Assembly: GCA_022600395.1 (NCBI GenBank)
Contig: JAHZKM010000027.1
Span: 1-7,317, forward strand
DNA: 7,317 bases
Origin: Pseudomonadota bacterium
GTDB taxonomy: Bacteria > Pseudomonadota > Gammaproteobacteria > PS1 > Pseudothioglobaceae
Direction: 5' to 3'
Shown here: positions 5,091-7,317 of the stretch, in pieces
How positions within the stretch are numbered: position 1 is the stretch's first letter
Layout: each line of letters opens with the position of its first letter
Made by a program: the position numbers and the translations under genes
The notes under the pieces: model-generated
What the model was told of the DNA's origin: nothing
Database searches by the model: none
The model's input: the letters and a program-made list of their open reading frames with translations, nothing else

Positions 5091-5510
5091 ATGTCATTAA
5101 AAGGTTCAAGAACTGAACAAAGTTTAAAAGATGCTTTTGCTGGAGAGTCACAAGCTAATAGGCGCTACCTGTATTTTGCAAACCAGTGTGATATCTTAGG
5201 TGAGCCAGAAGTTGCAAATCTATTTCGCAATACTGCTGAAGGTGAAACTGGCCACGCACATGGTCATATGGAGCATTTAATTGAAGGTGGAGTTGGTGAT
5301 CCAGGTACTGATATGCCAGCTAAAGAAATTAAAGATATGCTTGCAAGTGCCGTGCATGGTGAAACTCATGAATATACTGATATGTATCCTGGCATGGCTA
5401 AAACAGCTAGAGAAGAAGGCTTTGATGAGATTGCTGATTGGTTTGAAACCTTAGCAAAAGCTGAGCGTTCGCATGCTAATAGGTATCAAAAGGCAATGGA
5501 CAGTCTTTAA
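5091..5510 (+). CDS. Rubrerythrin without rubredoxin domain
   Basis: Cytosolic diiron protein of 139 residues, expected to reduce hydrogen peroxide. It is a single ferritin-like four-helix domain. The ligand pattern is complete: E19 (AGES), E52 and H55 (EGETGH), E91 and E94 (GETHE), E125 and H128 (AERSH). The C-terminal rubredoxin [Fe(SCys)4] domain of classical rubrerythrin is absent, and the protein ends just after the last helix, so electrons must come from another protein. The ATG at 5091 has AGGAG 6-7 bases upstream. A terminator follows at once, yet the next two genes are its usual neighbours, so the Fe-S protein encoded next may be functionally linked and partly co-transcribed by read-through. 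Confidence 0.93.
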   Translation: MSLKGSRTEQSLKDAFAGESQANRRYLYFANQCDILGEPEVANLFRNTAEGETGHAHGHMEHLIEGGVGDPGTDMPAKEIKDMLASAVHGETHEYTDMYPGMAKTAREEGFDEIADWFETLAKAERSHANRYQKAMDSL

Positions 5511-5519
5511 ATTTTTTTG

Positions 5520-5551
5520 AGCCATAGGTAGTCTTACTTATGGCTTTTTTT
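5520..5551 (+). terminator. Intrinsic terminator after rubrerythrin
   Basis: AGCCATAGGT (5520-5529), six-base loop, ACTTATGGCT (5536-5545) form a ten-pair stem with one G-U pair, followed by a run of seven T (5545-5551). It lies 9 bases after the stop and 27 before the next ATG, so it would limit expression of the Fe-S and DUF3501 genes relative to rubrerythrin. Confidence 0.88.
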
Positions 5552-5577
5552 GTTATTTTATAAAAAAGGCTTTTGCT

Positions 5578-6882
5578 ATGAGTATTAGAGAAGGTAACTT
5601 AGAAGCGCCAATTAGGCATTCAATTGATTGGAAGAATCCTGATTTTTACGATGAGGATAAATTAAATCAAGAGCTTGAAAGAGTGTTTGACATTTGCCAT
5701 GGTTGTAGACGTTGTGTTAATCTATGTCAATCATTCCCAACTTTGTTTGATTTAATTGATGAATCACCAACTTTTGAATTAGACGGTGTTGAAAAATCAG
5801 ATTATAAAAAAGTAGTTGATGAGTGCTTCTTGTGTGATTTGTGCTATATGACTAAGTGTCCATATGTACCTCCTCATCAATGGAATTTGGATTACCCACA
5901 TTTAATGCTCAGAGCAAAAGCAGTTCAGTTTAAGAAAGGCGAAACATCAAGATCGCATAAACTGCTTACATCGCCAATGAAGGTTGGCTCTATTGCCTCT
6001 AAACCGGTTGTATCTTCAATAGTTAATTGGTCTAACAATCAAAAAGTATTAAGAAAATTAACTGAAATGGTTTTAGGAGTTCATGTTAATGCTGTAGTGC
6101 CAAAATACCATTCAAAAACTTTAACAAAAACTTTTGTAGATCAAGCTACTGATACTACGAGTGAAAAAGTAGCTATTTTTGGTACCTGTTATGGAGAGTA
6201 TAACGATCCTCAATCTGTTTTAGATATTGTGGATATCCTAAGGCATAATAATGTTGAAGTACAATTGGTGAAAAAAAATCAATGCTGCGGTATGCCTAAG
6301 ATGGAGCTAGGAGATTTGGATACAGTTGAAAAGTATGCTAATGAAAATATCGCGCCTTTAAAAGAGCTTGTAGATAAAGGCTTTAAATTAATGGCACCGA
6401 TCCCATCATGTGTATTAATGTTTAAAAATGAACTTCCATCATTGATGGATGAAGATGAAGCTGTCAAACAAGTTTCAGAGGCTTTTTATGACCCATTTGA
6501 ATACCTATCTTATTTACTGAAAAAAAATCAGCTAAAAACAGATTTTAAACAACTTGACAAGGAAATTGTTTATCAAGTTGCTTGTCATCAGCGAGTACAA
6601 AACATTGGAGCTCATACTAAGAAAATTTTAGAAATGATTCCAGGGATTAAACTTGATGTTGCTGAAAGGTGCTCAGGCCATGATGGCACTTATGGGGTTA
6701 GAAAAGATTCACATACTTATGCGGTTAAAATTGGTAAACCAATTGCAAAAAAAGTAACAGAAACTACAGATTATGTTGTAAGTGATTGTGTCATGGCAGG
6801 CAATCATATTGCTCATATAGCTGATAGAAAAGTAGATTCAATCCATCCAATCAGTGTGCTTAAAATGGCATATGGCTTATAA
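5578..6882 (+). CDS. GlpC/HdrD-like Fe-S oxidoreductase (two 4Fe-4S motifs plus CCG-type domains)
   Basis: Electron-transfer protein of 434 residues, related to heterodisulfide reductase subunits and to GlpC of anaerobic glycerol-3-phosphate dehydrogenase. The N-terminal ferredoxin-like part has CHGCRRCVNLC (40-50) and CFLCDLCYMTKCP (83-95), enough for two 4Fe-4S clusters. The C-terminal half has two cysteine-rich domains: C204, C236-C237 (QCCGMPK) and C278, then C336 (ACHQR), C365 (RCSGHDGTYG) and C404. The second domain has CSG where a full CCG motif would have two cysteines. The ribosome site is weak (AAAAAAGG about 9 bases before ATG). The gene lies between rubrerythrin and DUF3501, an association seen in many proteobacteria, so it may feed electrons to rubrerythrin; that role is inferred. 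It is not GlpC itself, since no glpA/glpB is nearby. Confidence 0.9.
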   Translation: MSIREGNLEAPIRHSIDWKNPDFYDEDKLNQELERVFDICHGCRRCVNLCQSFPTLFDLIDESPTFELDGVEKSDYKKVVDECFLCDLCYMTKCPYVPPHQWNLDYPHLMLRAKAVQFKKGETSRSHKLLTSPMKVGSIASKPVVSSIVNWSNNQKVLRKLTEMVLGVHVNAVVPKYHSKTLTKTFVDQATDTTSEKVAIFGTCYGEYNDPQSVLDIVDILRHNNVEVQLVKKNQCCGMPKMELGDLDTVEKYANENIAPLKELVDKGFKLMAPIPSCVLMFKNELPSLMDEDEAVKQVSEAFYDPFEYLSYLLKKNQLKTDFKQLDKEIVYQVACHQRVQNIGAHTKKILEMIPGIKLDVAERCSGHDGTYGVRKDSHTYAVKIGKPIAKKVTETTDYVVSDCVMAGNHIAHIADRKVDSIHPISVLKMAYGL

Positions 6883-6894
6883 AAAATAAATATT

Positions 6895-7317
6895 ATGATG
6901 CAATTACTCACAAAAAAAGACTTACTATCACTCGAACAATATGCTGAAAATCGTGACCAAATTAGAGCAGACGCTATAGCAACAAAATTGCTAAGAAATG
7001 TTTATTTGGGTGAACATATTAATTTTATGTTTGAGAATTTAGAAACTGTTAAATATCAGATTCAAGAAATGCTGCGCATTGAAAAAATATTTGAACCTAG
7101 TGAGATTCAAGATGAGCTGGATGTTTACACACCACTTATCCCAGATGGGCACAATCTGAAAGCAACTATGATGATTCAATATGATGACGTTGAACAAAGA
7201 AAAGAAGCACTTGCAAATATGATTGGGATCGAAAAAAAGATCTATTTTCAAGTAAAAGGTGCTGATAAAGTGTATCCAATTTGTAATGAAGATTTAGACC
7301 GAGAAACAGACGATAAA
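6895..7317 (+). CDS. DUF3501 family protein, 3' end outside window
   Basis: An open frame of 141 codons starts at ATG 6895 (or 6898) and runs off the window without a stop. It begins MMQLLTKKDLLSLEQYAENR and contains LRNVYLGEHINFMFEN, ELDVYTPLIPDGHNLKATMM, RKEALANMIGIEKKIYFQV and DLDRETDDK, features I recognise as DUF3501. It starts 12 bases after the Fe-S gene, with no strong ribosome site, so it is probably co-transcribed. The family has no established biochemical function; it travels with the Fe-S protein and rubrerythrin. No membrane segment or cofactor motif is visible. Two shorter minus-strand frames here and in the Fe-S gene are shadows. Confidence 0.88.
   Translation, partial: MMQLLTKKDLLSLEQYAENRDQIRADAIATKLLRNVYLGEHINFMFENLETVKYQIQEMLRIEKIFEPSEIQDELDVYTPLIPDGHNLKATMMIQYDDVEQRKEALANMIGIEKKIYFQVKGADKVYPICNEDLDRETDDK

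Noticed and set aside
5578..6882. GlpC of glycerol-3-phosphate dehydrogenase
   Set aside because: Domain layout is similar, but glpA/glpB are absent and the neighbours are rubrerythrin and DUF3501.
6279..7251. Minus-strand frames at 6279-6467 and 7039-7251
   Set aside because: They are antisense to the well-supported Fe-S and DUF3501 genes.

Overview
The window looks like chromosome from an AT-rich gammaproteobacterium. MetG and the class II tRNA-Ser are gammaproteobacterial in type. The low GC, together with the rubrerythrin / CCG-type Fe-S protein / DUF3501 cluster, recalls the sulfur-oxidising SUP05/Thioglobus group and its symbiotic relatives. That placement is inference from gene content and base composition, not a sequence match.

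Layout: (1) 1-468 is the 3' end of metG. (2) 535-2234 is a minus-strand operon of three overlapping or closely spaced genes: a cytochrome b561-type membrane protein, a sphaeroides-heme-protein (SHP, DUF1924) monoheme cytochrome c, and its usual partner, a diheme cytochrome c (DHC). The DHC carries an unusual C-terminal extra domain. (3) 2235-2454 is a divergent control region rich in dyads. (4) 2455-2919 encodes a small LuxR-type regulator with two predicted membrane helices. (5) 3046-4522 is a plus-strand operon: a Tat-exported Ser/Gly/Asp repeat protein, a lipoprotein made almost entirely of the extra domain seen at the end of the DHC, and an HPr-kinase-like P-loop protein. (6) 4523-5090 is largely non-coding around tRNA-Ser(GGA). 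(7) 5091-7317 holds rubrerythrin, a terminator, a GlpC/HdrD-like Fe-S protein, and the start of a DUF3501 gene that runs off the window.

The most interesting part is 535-4522. Two observations tie the cytochrome operon to the Ser-rich/kinase operon on the other side of the LuxR gene. First, both have a near-identical 6-4-6 palindrome (TAAGTA-TTTC-TACYTA) in the same orientation, 82-87 bases before their first gene. Second, both encode the same roughly 55-residue, two-cysteine domain. I propose one LuxR-controlled envelope system: quinol to b561 to DHC to SHP for electron flow to a bound gas ligand, plus an exported Ser-rich protein that may be a target of the kinase. The function of the whole is unknown and the linkage is inference.

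The right-hand genes form a known conserved association in proteobacteria, linked to oxidative or redox stress. Regions not listed as features hold no gene I can support.
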